Assembly: GCA_016795105.1 (NCBI GenBank)
Contig: JAEUIH010000001.1
Coordinates: forward strand, 62,001-126,000
DNA: 64,000 nt
Direction: 5' to 3'
Source: Planctomyces sp.
GTDB taxonomy: Bacteria; Planctomycetota; Planctomycetia; Planctomycetales; Planctomycetaceae
The notes under the pieces are model-generated. The model was not told the DNA's origin, made no database searches, and worked only from the letters and a program-made list of their open reading frames with translations. The translations under genes and the position numbers were made by a program. Shown piece after piece: positions 18,701 through 27,390 of the stretch (position 1 is its first letter; the number at the start of each line of letters is the position of its first letter).

Positions 18701-18955
18701 ATCCGCCAGTCGCAGCAGGACGCGTCCCAGAATCTCACCAGCCGCCTTTCGAGTAAAGGTTGTAGCCAAAATCGTTTCAGGACGATGCCCGGCAAACAAT
18801 TGCTTCAGAAAATGGCCGGACAGCTGAAATGTCTTCCCGGTTCCCGCTGAAGCACGAATCAATTTGCGGAGCAAACCCATTCCCTGGCCCAATCCCAGGA
18901 CTCCCGGCCCCGGCCTTACAAACTTCTTACAATCTTTTGACAGCCACCTGACCAC
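15719..18955 (-). CDS. UvrD/Rep-superfamily helicase with C-terminal nuclease (RecB/AddA-like)
   Basis: This protein has up to 1078 residues. Superfamily 1 motifs appear in order: RASAGTGKT (I), ATTFTRKAAGEI (Ia), LLLDEFQDTSPDQW (II), GDGKQAIYGWRGG (III), TIHQSKGLEFDIVVLPEL (V) and LYVAMTRAVHSM (VI). Near the C-terminus, ADIVDYKTDRL is a PD-(D/E)xK nuclease motif, giving the RecB/AddA layout. Such enzymes unwind and degrade DNA ends and prepare them for RecA. The frame opens at a GTG (18955) with AGGG upstream; ATG 18880 (MGLLRKLIRAS) is the alternative, but its purine block touches the start codon. No AddB partner adjoins it. Confidence 0.87.
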   Translation of the reverse strand: MVRWLSKDCKKFVRPGPGVLGLGQGMGLLRKLIRASAGTGKTFQLSGHFLKQLFAGHRPETILATTFTRKAAGEILGRVLLRLADAADSVRGAKILAEQLENPEVTQQSAEQLLVELTRELHRVRVCTLDSFFQMVARSLSLELGLSPGWKIIDEHLDEDLRQQAIDAVLAQEVPKDAQQLMQMLAKGRSRRSIRDLINDTVANYHEIFMSTDESAWSRFPTFSKLADSELAAAMESVKAVAQSTAEKLVTVCEEDMNKFEAGYYDGFISRGLAPKILDGSLNYSRKPIPPELASAYQPLIDHAKAEIVGQIARQTTAIRDLMARFDREYNRLKSEQGWLKFSDVTRLLARAEEAAQGHRMNFRLDSSIHHLLLDEFQDTSPDQWRILRRLTESIVSQREKASFFCVGDGKQAIYGWRGGVSEILDVVASSIPEISVTQMDQSRRSSASVIETVNGVFEHVIRHSDLGDYEQACRKWVERYPVHSTFRDIPGYVCLKTSPAFEGTTKDERSGPWHRWVASEIARIHKDAPGAEIGVLTRRNGTVARLVHELALLGVTASEEGGTAPVDSPAVLGILSLFHFMSHPGCEVSRFHVANSPLGPVIGLTQWNDSRQALTVASNLRSQLIDRGYGAMIQHWSEAVAANCHVRDRLRLQQIVAAGYQYDETGSLDPCEFNRLLEGSRFSKAEPASVRVMTIHQSKGLEFDIVVLPELDEKLLQTPNAAVGYAERGGSADRVVVWRSRESRALLPQPLKDAFDETIHRQVSETLCTLYVAMTRAVHSMHMLIQPAKKPGKTYSGLIRAALCENLPADAETVLYESGDPEWYRSLPEMMTASHHPASRGEVQTLTVHLAPMSEGRRRGLNRRAPSRHDEAYLYLPSLTAVSDHERPEVDAKTRGTVMHAWFQEIVWLERGKRPDPVPLRQKAIVDLAMSETTVNTLIPDFFAFLELSSVHSVLNASEVERLPIFQKVSKRIGRPLTLAVYPERSFVRIEDSGIVSGTIDRLVLALDRGQPVAADIVDYKTDRLVGDRSEWIQQKTEHYVDQLREYRSAVTHCFGLPEESISARIILLEADVVIDV

Positions 18956-19035
18956 ACATGCCCTGAATTTTCGTCTAATAGACAGTCGCGAGCAAGTGCT
19001 CGCCGTAAAGTCACATCCCTGAGGAGAAAGTTGCG

Positions 19036-20442
19036 ATGAAACATCAACCGATTACTCGATCAACTCAACAGAGCCCTGCACAGAAATGGACCCTTCTGAA
19101 ATGGGTTGCGATCTTCAGTCTTCTTGCTTTCCCTGGCGCACTATTCGGTGCAAATGTCAGTGCAGAAGATCAACTCACACTCAATGTGTCTCCCGTCAAC
19201 ACGGTGCTCAAGTCCGGTGAGAAACAGGTCATCTGGCTTCGTGTCGGAGTCACTGGTTTTGAATTGAAACGCAAAGCGGAACGAGCACCTGTCAATCTTG
19301 CAATTGTGCTCGATCGTTCAGGGTCTATGAACGGCGAGAAAATCGTAAAGGCGCGAGAAGCGGCGGTCGATGCGATTGGACTGCTTGGCCCAAATGACAT
19401 CGTATCGATTGTCACATACGACACCACCGTGAATGTTCTGGTTCCTGCCACCAAACTGACCGACCGAGAGCAGGTGATTGAAGCAATCCGAGGAATTCAG
19501 CCTACAGGGAATACGGCGCTGTTTGCTGGTGTGAGCAAAGGTGCCGCTGAAGTTCGCAAGTTTATGGCTGAAGACCGTGTCAATCGGATCATTCTGCTTT
19601 CAGACGGACTTGCTAACGTGGGACCATCTTCCCCCGGAGAACTTGGTGAACTGGGTGCCTCGCTGAAGAAAGAAAACATCACTGTTTCAACACTTGGACT
19701 TGGTGATGGCTACAATGAAGATCTGATGGTCGCGCTTGCTGGTCAAAGCGGCGGCAATCACAAGTTTATTGAAAACGCCACCGAACTCGCCGACGTCTTT
19801 CGGCAGGAGTTTGACGACGTTCTGAACGTTGTGGCACAGGGCGTTGATCTCAACGTGACGATTCCCGAGGGAATTCGACCAGTCCGAGTCCTTGGCAATG
19901 CCGCAGACATCAATGGACAGTCCATCGTCACACGGTTCGCACAGGTCTATAGCAAACAGGAAAAATTCGTCGCCATCGAACTTGAGATTCCAGCATCCGA
20001 AAACGGAACCAGTCGAGACCTTGCCTCAGTCAACGTAGGCTACACAAACATGAAGACCGACGTCAGAGATGCACTGGCCTCCACAACCCAGGTCCGTTTC
20101 AGTGATTCGGATTCAGAAGTCAAGAACAGCTTCAACCGCAAAGCCATGGCCGACGTCGTCGCCCTCGTCGCCAGCGAAAAGAACAAACTCGCAACACAAA
20201 TGCTGGATGAAGGTAACATTGCAGCCTGCCGTGCCATCCTGATTGAAAACAGCACCTGGCTGAACTCCAACGCTGAATCTCTCCAATGCCCAGATCTGAA
20301 ACTCCTTGCCGACGACAACCTGATCCAGAGCAAATCCCTCGAAGGTGTCACCGGCAACACCGGCGCCAGCGCCGGCCGAGCCCGCAAATCCATGCGACAA
20401 TTCCAATACGACGTGGACCAGCAACAAACCAAAAAGCCCTAA
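19036..20442 (+). CDS. Secreted von Willebrand factor A domain protein
   Basis: This 468-residue protein starts behind GAGGAGAAAG. A long signal peptide (hydrophobic core about residues 20-40, ending near ANVSA) leads to a VWA domain at about 86-255. The metal-ion site motif DRSGSMNG starts at residue 93, with the later Thr and Asp elements (GNTALF, LLSDGLANVG). The C-terminal 200 residues resemble the beta-rich and helical tail of bacterial chloride-channel-like or inter-alpha-trypsin-like VWA proteins. It probably mediates protein contacts in the periplasm or at the surface. It is isolated on its strand, with its own 80-base promoter gap from the divergent helicase gene. Confidence 0.85.
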   Translation: MKHQPITRSTQQSPAQKWTLLKWVAIFSLLAFPGALFGANVSAEDQLTLNVSPVNTVLKSGEKQVIWLRVGVTGFELKRKAERAPVNLAIVLDRSGSMNGEKIVKAREAAVDAIGLLGPNDIVSIVTYDTTVNVLVPATKLTDREQVIEAIRGIQPTGNTALFAGVSKGAAEVRKFMAEDRVNRIILLSDGLANVGPSSPGELGELGASLKKENITVSTLGLGDGYNEDLMVALAGQSGGNHKFIENATELADVFRQEFDDVLNVVAQGVDLNVTIPEGIRPVRVLGNAADINGQSIVTRFAQVYSKQEKFVAIELEIPASENGTSRDLASVNVGYTNMKTDVRDALASTTQVRFSDSDSEVKNSFNRKAMADVVALVASEKNKLATQMLDEGNIAACRAILIENSTWLNSNAESLQCPDLKLLADDNLIQSKSLEGVTGNTGASAGRARKSMRQFQYDVDQQQTKKP

Positions 20443-20589
20443 TTCCTAATTCAAAGGGGTCAGGACTCGTTTTCCCCGGGCTTTAGGGGGGTTGGGTAGA
20501 TTTGCTGCGAGGGTACTTTCCGAACAAATTGACGAACGACGATCAGAGCAGGTTTAATCCACAAAAGGCACGGAGTCACGGGGTGGATA

Positions 20590-20618
20590 GCGGACGGCAG
20601 ACGGAGTCTGTCTGCTAC
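20590..20618 (-). repeat. REP-like GTAG hairpin, copy 1
   Basis: Read on the minus strand, it starts GTAGCA, then arm GACAGAC, loop TCC, arm GTCTGCC, then GTCCGC. One arm position is mismatched, and is a G-T pair on the plus strand. It sits 53 bases before the DinB-like gene start at 20671. Confidence 0.8.
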
Positions 20619-20670
20619 GGAAACGCGATCATTGGTGGGGAAGTTGACCGCAATCGAGGGTGGCATCTGC

Positions 20671-21171
20671 ATGACTGCGATCGAAGTGTTGCTGAAGATG
20701 ATCGACGAAGCATTTGATCATCGATCCTGGCATGGAACAAATCTGCGTGGAGCGATTCGTGGCATGACAGCCGCAACGGCCGCGTTTCGTATCGCCCATG
20801 ACCGCCATAACATTTGGGAGCACGTTCTTCATGCAGCGTACTGGAAGTACACCGTGCGAAGGCGATTGTGCGGCGAGAAGCGAGGAAGTTTTCCGCTCAA
20901 AGGATCAAACTGGTTTGAACGTCCGATGTCTGAAAAATCGGTGGAGACAGACAGCAACGATGAAACGCTCTGGAAGGCGGATGTCAAACTGCTGGTTGAT
21001 ACTCATGAGTCACTTCGAGCGGCGATTGCAGCCTTGAAACCATCGGAACTCGATACGCCGGCAGCGGGAGGCGAAACGACCATCTTATCGCTGGTCACCG
21101 GGATTGCAGCACACGACCTTTACCATGCAGGTCAGATTCAGCTTATCAAACGACTTTTTGCGAACCAGTGA
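20671..21171 (+). CDS. DinB-like four-helix protein
   Basis: The ATG at 20671 follows GAGGGTGG at good spacing and gives 166 residues; an in-frame upstream ATG (20632) lies in the repeat-bearing leader and is less likely. The start MTAIEVLLKMIDEAF and the following SWHGTNLRG match a DinB subgroup. Possible metal-binding histidines are in HNIWEHVLH and HDLYHAGQI. Members are four-helix-bundle metal proteins, some acting as thiol transferases (bacillithiol, mycothiol), most uncharacterised. Its 3' end overlaps the convergent cysteine desulfurase gene by 26 bases. Confidence 0.8.
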   Translation: MTAIEVLLKMIDEAFDHRSWHGTNLRGAIRGMTAATAAFRIAHDRHNIWEHVLHAAYWKYTVRRRLCGEKRGSFPLKGSNWFERPMSEKSVETDSNDETLWKADVKLLVDTHESLRAAIAALKPSELDTPAAGGETTILSLVTGIAAHDLYHAGQIQLIKRLFANQ

Positions 21172-22309
21172 CCGGTGTGCTCCGCATGGACCGAACAACG
21201 CGAATCACGCGGTTTGCAGCTTCGTCAATTTCTTCCGCTGTGGTCATCTGACTCAATGTCAATCTGAGAGACGACATACAGACATCCTTTGGCAGCCCCA
21301 TTGCAACCAGAGCTGGCGCAGGTTCTGCAGCACCACTGGCACAAGTGCTGCCCAAAGAGCATGCAACCTCAGCAAGATGCAGGTTGAGCAGCAGTGGTTC
21401 TCCGGCGATCCCGGGAAATGCGATGCTCAGAGTATTAGGAAGTCTCTCTGCTTCCAGTCCATGCACGATTGCCGGACCGCATTCGTTCACGAGTCGAGTC
21501 TGGAGTTGATCTCTCAATTCAGAGATTCGAACTGCTTCGATTGTGAAGTTTCTGTTCAGCAAATCGATAGCAGTGCTCATCCCGGCGATCAGAGGCACAG
21601 GTTCTGTACCTGCTCTGCGTCCGAGTTCCTGGTGTCCACCTTCAAGAAACGGGACAAGTTTCGCTCCACGCCGCAGCAGCAGCCCACCGATGCCGCGAGG
21701 ACCATGAAATTTGTGTGCACCAAATGAGATGGCGGCAGCCTTGAGTCTTCTAAAGCTGACAGGAATCTTGCCGACTGCCTGAACACAATCGAGCAATAAA
21801 GGCACTCTGTGCTGAAGGCAGAGTTCTGCAAGCCGGTTCGTGTCCTGAATCACGCCAGTCTCATTGTGAGCAAGGATTACACAGACGAGCCGAAGCTCGT
21901 TCCAGGGGAGTGAGTCCAACTGATCCGGAATGAGGCGTCCGGCCGCATCAACGTCAAGAGTCAGGGTGCGAAGGCCCTGTTGACGAGCACGTTCAACGGC
22001 CATACGAGTTGCTGGATGCTCGCCTGCCGTCAACGCGATTACGCCAGTCCGGCCATATGTAAAGCCGTGCACCGCCATATTAATGGCTTCAGTGCCACCA
22101 CTGGTGAAAATGACCTCGGATGCGTCTGCATCGAGGAATTCCGCGATTTGTTCTCGGCAGTCTTCCAGCACTCGGCGCGCTTCTCGCCCGAAACTATGCG
22201 CACTTCCCGGATTTGCGAACGAACACCGGAACTCTTCCGCCATTCGTTCAATCACTTCCGGAAATAATGGGGTCGTGGCGTTATTGTCGAGGTAGATTCT
22301 GGCTGGCAT
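21146..22309 (-). CDS. Cysteine desulfurase (NifS/IscS family)
   Basis: This 387-residue class V aminotransferase-fold enzyme removes sulfur from cysteine to give alanine and a persulfide for Fe-S or thio-cofactor synthesis. YLDNNATTP is at the N-terminus. GEHPA has His98, LDCVQAVGK has Asp174 and Gln177, and SFGAHKFHGPRG has Lys200 for PLP. The catalytic cysteine is Cys323 in SLGSTCASGAAEP. Length and motif order are those of group I NifS/IscS enzymes. No IscU, SufU or thiI gene adjoins it, so the sulfur acceptor cannot be read from context. Confidence 0.92.
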   Translation of the reverse strand: MPARIYLDNNATTPLFPEVIERMAEEFRCSFANPGSAHSFGREARRVLEDCREQIAEFLDADASEVIFTSGGTEAINMAVHGFTYGRTGVIALTAGEHPATRMAVERARQQGLRTLTLDVDAAGRLIPDQLDSLPWNELRLVCVILAHNETGVIQDTNRLAELCLQHRVPLLLDCVQAVGKIPVSFRRLKAAAISFGAHKFHGPRGIGGLLLRRGAKLVPFLEGGHQELGRRAGTEPVPLIAGMSTAIDLLNRNFTIEAVRISELRDQLQTRLVNECGPAIVHGLEAERLPNTLSIAFPGIAGEPLLLNLHLAEVACSLGSTCASGAAEPAPALVAMGLPKDVCMSSLRLTLSQMTTAEEIDEAANRVIRVVRSMRSTPVTGSQKVV

Positions 22310-22420
22310 CTTGTGCTATGAACCGTCCGTGCAAAATGATGTCTGAAGTTCAGCGGCTTGCAGTAGATACAGAATAGCGTAGAAGGTCGGAATTCGCGAC
22401 TCCGACAGGAAACGGCCGAA

Positions 22421-23668
22421 ATGCAGATCTTGACCGGGCTGATGATTCTCATTCTGAGTTGTATCGGCCATTCTGAGCTTTGGGTAATTGTTGTGAACCG
22501 CTTCTACGGGATGCGGATTCGACATTCGAGATTGCGTGCTCTGCGGCATGTGCACGATGTTTGTGTACTTCTGTATCCGCCCTGCCTGTTTGTTGGGTCG
22601 CTTATTTCCGAGCATGGACTTTTGCAAGGCGGAACGTTTGATCAACAGCCTGCATTTGTGCAGATCTGGATCTCCGGAACACTCGTCGGTTTGATCCCGT
22701 TTACACTGGGAGTGATCCGCTGGCATCTCATCCAGAAAGAATCCTTTCTCCGAAAGGATTCGGCACAGCATTACCACCTGAAAGCGGAGGCTCAGCGAAG
22801 GCCGGAGCTTGGCGAAATTGAGGGGCCTCGCAAGCACTTTGCGAAATCACTGCCGTTCAGTGAGACATTTCAACTGGAAGTGAATCGGAAGTCGATTCCG
22901 CTTGCATTTCGTCCAGAGCGGATTGCGAAAGCCGACAGTCTTCCAACTGCCAATGAGCTTCGAATCCTGCATCTGTCAGACCTGCACTTCATTGGATGTC
23001 CGGGTGAAGGCTACTATCGATTCGTTGTTGAGAAGGCGCTGGAACAGAATGCTGACCTCTGCATTTTTGCCGGCGACTTGATTGATGAACCAGCCATGAT
23101 TCCGGATGCCGTTCGCCTTCTCAAACCACTGACAGAGACGATGCCCTGTTTCTTCGTGCTTGGGAACCATGACTGGCGGTATGATCCCGAAGAGATTCGA
23201 AGTGCGATGGTTGCTGGTGGCTGGCAGGTCCTTGGCCAGGATCCGAAGCATATGAACATTCGCGGCTGGCAGCTTCATTTGGAAGGAAGCGAACTTCCAT
23301 GGATGGGGGATCGATATACGAATCCTCGCGAGGATCTTCACACGCCCTTTCCCCAATCCTCGAATGAGCAACCCAGACCGGTGCGAATTCTTGTCAGTCA
23401 TACACCGGATCAGCACCGATTTGCTGTTCGGAAAGGATTTGATCTGATGCTGACAGGACATACCCACGGAGGCCAAATCCTGTTGCCGCTGATTGGCCCG
23501 GTTTATTCACCAAGCATCTATGGCGTAAGATACGCGTCAGGGCTTTTTGAAATCGGCGATTTGTTTCTACATGTTTCCAGAGGCATCGGCGGTAAAGATC
23601 CGCTTCGCTGGCGATGCCCTCCGGAACTGACCTGTCTTCATCTTGTCAGCAATTCTCCAGTCAATTGA
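22421..23668 (+). CDS. Membrane-anchored metallophosphoesterase
   Basis: This 415-residue protein has N-terminal hydrophobic segments (about 1-25, 45-65 and 80-100), a linker, and a calcineurin-like phosphoesterase domain from about 178. The metal-binding motifs are LHLSDLHF (Asp187, His189), FAGDLID, LGNHDWRYD and GHTHGGQ. This is the YkuE/YaeI arrangement, whose members act on lipid head groups or other phosphoesters near the membrane. Substrate is not deducible. Its stop lies 15 bases from the convergent double-aldolase gene. Confidence 0.85.
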   Translation: MQILTGLMILILSCIGHSELWVIVVNRFYGMRIRHSRLRALRHVHDVCVLLYPPCLFVGSLISEHGLLQGGTFDQQPAFVQIWISGTLVGLIPFTLGVIRWHLIQKESFLRKDSAQHYHLKAEAQRRPELGEIEGPRKHFAKSLPFSETFQLEVNRKSIPLAFRPERIAKADSLPTANELRILHLSDLHFIGCPGEGYYRFVVEKALEQNADLCIFAGDLIDEPAMIPDAVRLLKPLTETMPCFFVLGNHDWRYDPEEIRSAMVAGGWQVLGQDPKHMNIRGWQLHLEGSELPWMGDRYTNPREDLHTPFPQSSNEQPRPVRILVSHTPDQHRFAVRKGFDLMLTGHTHGGQILLPLIGPVYSPSIYGVRYASGLFEIGDLFLHVSRGIGGKDPLRWRCPPELTCLHLVSNSPVN

Positions 23669-23683
23669 ACCGCACTCAAAACA

Positions 23684-24967
23684 CTACATCGAGAACGCCG
23701 ACCTCAGTTCTGCGATCACTGCATCGTTCATTGGATTCACCTTGCCGACCACTCCCGCATTGATCACCGCTTCCGCTGTTGTTTCAAAGACTTCGAGGCG
23801 ATCGAAGGCATCCAGAACACTGTTGCCAAGCACCATCACCCCATCGTTTTCGAGCAATGCTGCCGGAGATGTCATCGACACCGCATCGGCGAGTGCTGAA
23901 GCGTCTGTATAAGGAACGCCAAAGGGGATCCGAACGACGTCTCGGAGAAACAGGTAACTTTCAGGAATTGTTCGGGCGTCGAGCGGACGATGAGTGACAG
24001 AGAAGGCCGTTGCGTTGACTGGGTGAGCAAACACAATCGCCTGAACATCCGGATGACGCCGATAGATCTCCTGATGAGCTCTGCTGGCCCGGCTGGGGAG
24101 TCCATGAGCAGCGAACGCCATTTCGCCATCGATCAAAATGAAATCGTCAACATCCAGAAGTTCGCGATCCTGCATTGAAGGAGTGATCAGGAATGAATCG
24201 CCCGACACTCGTGCCGAAAAACTTCCTTCTGTACTGATCAGAAGTCGTTGCCGACAGCCACGACGAACAAATGCACAAAGTTGTCGACGAAGCTCCTTCT
24301 CATTCGTGGACGGATGATCGTGCGAAACGATTTGGAATGTTACTTTTCGTTGCTGAGCCACCGACAGTTGAGCGTCGTTGAGGGAGCAAACGCTGCCAAG
24401 CAGATGAGCTTTGATCAGTGTCTTTGCGGCAAATTCAAATGCTTCAAATCGCTGGAAAGCATGCTGCAGGTGATCGCCCCCTACGACAACCCCATGGTTT
24501 TCCAGAATCACGCAATCCGCACCATCTGCGAACGTCTTTGCGATATTCCTGCCGAGCTGTTCACTGCCGGGCAGCGCGTAATCTGCGAACCCAAGATTTC
24601 CGCAGACCGAGTACGCCTGATGAAACAGTCGAGTATCCGGGATCGCACGACAGATGCTGAAAGCGACCAGCGCCACTGGATGAGCGTGAACAATTCCACG
24701 CAGATCGGGCCGAGCCCCATAAATGGCCTTGTGAAAAGGAAACTCTGATGAAGGTTTGTGCCGACCATCCACGCTGCCGTCCTGCCTGACCGCAACAATA
24801 TCCTGACGAGTCAGGCTACCCTTGTCGACGCGCGCAGGAGAAATCCAGATCGCGCCGTCATCGTCACGAATTGAGAGGTTTCCTCCCGACGTTGTTGTCA
24901 TCCGCGACCGATAGATTCGCTCCATCGTCTGAATGATTTCATCACGTGGATGCAGCATGTCGCTCAT
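23684..24967 (-). CDS. Two-domain class II aldolase/adducin protein, second domain degenerate
   Basis: This 427-residue protein contains two tandem class II aldolase/adducin domains (about 1-200 and 225-427); normal enzymes such as L-fuculose-phosphate aldolase have one. Domain 1 keeps the expected residues: Glu75 (PSSEFPFH), His94 and His96 (VHAHPVAL) and His158 (LENHGVVV). In domain 2 the matching positions read [18 protein letters not shown] and LENDGVMV, so the Glu, one His of the pair and the third His are replaced. Domain 1 may therefore be the active half and domain 2 structural or regulatory. Substrate is unknown. Upstream (24968-25315) is its likely promoter region. Confidence 0.85.
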   Translation of the reverse strand: MSDMLHPRDEIIQTMERIYRSRMTTTSGGNLSIRDDDGAIWISPARVDKGSLTRQDIVAVRQDGSVDGRHKPSSEFPFHKAIYGARPDLRGIVHAHPVALVAFSICRAIPDTRLFHQAYSVCGNLGFADYALPGSEQLGRNIAKTFADGADCVILENHGVVVGGDHLQHAFQRFEAFEFAAKTLIKAHLLGSVCSLNDAQLSVAQQRKVTFQIVSHDHPSTNEKELRRQLCAFVRRGCRQRLLISTEGSFSARVSGDSFLITPSMQDRELLDVDDFILIDGEMAFAAHGLPSRASRAHQEIYRRHPDVQAIVFAHPVNATAFSVTHRPLDARTIPESYLFLRDVVRIPFGVPYTDASALADAVSMTSPAALLENDGVMVLGNSVLDAFDRLEVFETTAEAVINAGVVGKVNPMNDAVIAELRSAFSM

Positions 24968-25315
24968 TGGACGTCGATTCCTTTTCCTGCAGTTCAGATC
25001 TGTCGTCGCGGGCGATCAAGCGGATCAGCATGAGGACTAAACCATCTCGGAAACGCGCCTGCAAACATGGATTGTCACAGACCGCCTGTATGAACGCAAT
25101 TCACCGCTTCGTCCTTTCCAGACGCCCCGTTCCGGCACAGATGCTTGTAGATCTCCGGGACGATCTCGCCTCCTCCGTGAAGTCCGTAAACCAAAACTGC
25201 ACCAGCCGATGACACGATCTGCAACCATGTTTTGAAATTGAAGCCCAACGACGGCCCATCAGTATGCGATTTCAGCAGAGATGGGCCGTCAGGCGAATCA
25301 GGTACTCATGAAACG
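24968..25315. other. Intergenic region with one strong hairpin
   Basis: About 350 bases hold the hairpin at 25250-25290. Short frames on both strands overlap each other, lack clear ribosome-binding sites and resemble no family, so I do not call a gene. The promoter of the aldolase gene should lie near 24970-25050. Confidence 0.45.
25250..25290 (-). terminator. 11-bp hairpin after the 25316-25927 gene
   Basis: GACGGCCCATC (25250-25260) and GATGGGCCGTC (25280-25290) pair perfectly around a 19-base loop. It lies 26 bases past the stop of the minus-strand secreted protein, where a terminator is expected. No T run follows directly, so factor-independent termination is only probable. Confidence 0.5.
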
Positions 25316-25927
25316 CTACTGGGCAGGACGGCGTCCCTGACGTTGTGGGAAGGTAAACCTGGCTCCCTGCATTTTCTCGAATGCTTCCTTTTGCTCAGGT
25401 TTCAGAACGGCAAGAAGAGCGGTGTTTGTCTTCTCCCGACGTTCACGGGCGGCGGTCATGAACTTCTCGCGTTCTTCTGGAGTCGCGTTTTGGAAGTTTG
25501 GACGTTCGGTCGGAGTATTATCAGCTTCAATCCTGGCAATCTGCTCCTTCTGCGCGTCATCCAGCCCAAGCTTCTCCGCGACTTCTGCACGCGTGAGTGA
25601 ATTTGCACCATCGCGCTGAATACGAAGTTCTGACAACCGCTGCTGCTGTTTTTCGTCCAGAACCGTCTTGACGGCTTCATCAGCTTTCTTAGCGAGTTCC
25701 GCATTTTGCTTTTGGCGTTCTTCCCGGCTGAGATTCTGCTGACTGCTGCGATCTCCGCGGAGAGAAGTGAATTTCTCTACCTGAGCTTCTGTCATGCTCA
25801 GTTCTTTTTGGACTTCTTCCATCGACACCAGCCCCAGGACTCCACCATTCCCCCGGCCACCTGGCCCCTGAGCGAATACAGTCGAAGCAAATCCTGTAAC
25901 CATCAACACAAACAGCAATTGTTTCAT
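25316..25927 (-). CDS. Secreted helical protein, Gln/Glu/Lys-rich
   Basis: The start at ATG 25927 gives a standard signal peptide (MKQLLFVLMVTGFASTVFAQ) and a 203-residue precursor; a longer frame to 25981 would bury the signal. The mature part is charged and helical, with LSMTEAQVEKFTSLR, RAEVAEKLGLDDAQKEQIA and LLAVLKPEQKEAFEKM. These spaced L-T/D-x-x-Q-x-x-x segments resemble the LTxxQ repeats of the Spy/CpxP periplasmic family, a chaperone-like group. Glycine-rich linkers flank the helical part. The match is by pattern only. It is transcribed away from the VWA gene at 26224. Confidence 0.75.
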   Translation of the reverse strand: MKQLLFVLMVTGFASTVFAQGPGGRGNGGVLGLVSMEEVQKELSMTEAQVEKFTSLRGDRSSQQNLSREERQKQNAELAKKADEAVKTVLDEKQQQRLSELRIQRDGANSLTRAEVAEKLGLDDAQKEQIARIEADNTPTERPNFQNATPEEREKFMTAARERREKTNTALLAVLKPEQKEAFEKMQGARFTFPQRQGRRPAQ

Positions 25928-26223
25928 GAGTACGAAATCCTTGATAGAGAATAGCCCGCAACGAACGCCGACGAAACACAATCCCGGTCGGAAATCGCTC
26001 GTGCAAATCCACGATCATCGTGACATCGCCAACTTATAAAGTAAAGCTACCACATGCTGCACCACTTGACTGAACAGCCTTCGGACATCCAATGGGAGTA
26101 TCCAACGGGAAGTAAGACGCCATGGAAGGTCTGTTGAGTAGAGTGACTGCCCGGACTTTATTAAGGTGCAGCAAGCTGGACTGTTTTCCAACGACCCAAA
26201 CCTGCCGTTGAAGGTGAAAGCTC
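25928..26223. other. Divergent promoter region
   Basis: About 296 bases separate the divergent starts at 25927 and 26224. No open frame or repeat is supported. A purine-rich GAAGGTGAAAG ribosome-binding sequence precedes 26224. Confidence 0.4.
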
Positions 26224-26856
26224 ATGCGAAGAGATCTGACAGACATCACGCTGGTCATTGATCGCAGCGGTTCTATGCAGTCAATTAAATCGGATGCGGA
26301 AGGCGGCATCAATGCATTTATCGAGCAGCAGAAGCAGGAGCCTCGCGAAGCGAATGTGACACTCGTTCAGTTCGACAACAAGTACGAGTTTGTGCACTCA
26401 GGAGTTCCGATCCGCCAGGTTCCGCCATTTAAACTGGTTCCTCGAGGCTCGACGGCTCTGCTGGATGCTGTTGGACGAGCGATCAACGAAACCGGTGCCA
26501 GGCTGGGAGCGCTGGACGAATCGCAGCGTCCCGGGTTGGTGGTCTTTGTAATTGTCACTGACGGAGAAGAAAACTCGAGCCACGAATTCAGCCGTGAGCA
26601 GATCCGTGAAATGGTTGAACATCAGCAGTCGGTCTACAATTGGCGATTCACGTTTCTTGCAGCCAATCAGGATGCCTTCGCCGCCGGAGGTTCGATGGGC
26701 ATTGATCTCAAAGGCATCGCCGAATTTTCCCCTCGCAAGGTCAAAGCGGTATTCTCTCGTACCTCAGACGTAATTGCTCGCATGAGAAATGCTCTTGACG
26801 AGGGAACAGATCTGGACAACAAATTCACCGACGAAGAACGCAATGAAATGCTCTGA
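26224..26856 (+). CDS. Cytoplasmic von Willebrand factor A domain protein
   Basis: This 210-residue protein is almost entirely one VWA domain. The MIDAS motif DRSGSM starts at residue 13, with later elements RGSTALLDA and VTDGEENSS. No signal peptide or membrane segment is visible, so it is cytoplasmic, unlike the VWA protein at 19036. Small VWA proteins of this type are found with chaperone-like AAA ATPases or tellurite-resistance-like clusters, but no such partner is present here. Its function is protein binding by inference. Confidence 0.82.
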   Translation: MRRDLTDITLVIDRSGSMQSIKSDAEGGINAFIEQQKQEPREANVTLVQFDNKYEFVHSGVPIRQVPPFKLVPRGSTALLDAVGRAINETGARLGALDESQRPGLVVFVIVTDGEENSSHEFSREQIREMVEHQQSVYNWRFTFLAANQDAFAAGGSMGIDLKGIAEFSPRKVKAVFSRTSDVIARMRNALDEGTDLDNKFTDEERNEML

Positions 26857-27390
26857 CCAATCTTATCACTCAAAAGAAGTCTGGCGGCTGGCCGCATACG
26901 TCAGTTCACCGCCAAACACCGAACACAAAATCGCAGGCGGGACCAGCGTTTTTACCACGGAAGACGCGGAAAACACGGAAGAATGCTGATGTACCCGATT
27001 GCATCTTCGCGTGTGGTTCGTATTCCTCCTGGTGTCACTGGTGTCAAATGATGACACTCGCTGCGGCATGAACGAATGAGTGTTCGCAGTGTCACCTGAC
27101 ATGGGTGTCTTCAAGGATTGGTCAAGTTGGCCCCTTGCAACCCGGATACCGTGAGAACGAAACCGGCTGGACGGTTACACAGCACTTCGAGATTCGACGC
27201 CCTTGGTTCCGATCACTGTTGCTCTTCCGGGTACCACACACTCAGGATGTGGACAGTTATCGCTAAGCACTCGCATGAGGGAAGGACATGCAGAGCGGTT
27301 GTGTGTTGTTTGTTAAATAAACTGTGTACATTGGCTGGCTCATTGACACCCGGATCCGAATCGGCGATGAAGATGATTGGGGGATGACTG
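26857..27390. other. Gene-free region with a fold-back repeat copy
   Basis: About 530 bases without a supported gene. Bases 26951-27025 hold a copy of the CCACGGAAGACGCGGA repeat. Bases 27040-27120 contain short repeats of GGTGTC/GACACT type without a clean stem. The frames crossing it have no ribosome-binding site or family resemblance. Confidence 0.5.
26951..27025 (+). repeat. Dispersed fold-back repeat, copy A (diverged)
   Basis: It begins ACCACGGAAGACGCGGAAAA, shares TGTACCCGATTG with the copy at 62530-62628, and ends with GTGTGGTTCG, the inverse of its start. Compared with the other copies it has lost bases near its right end. Confidence 0.7.

Noticed and set aside
24946-25228. Two overlapping short frames, one on each strand
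   Set aside because: They overlap each other, lack clear ribosome-binding sites and show no family resemblance.
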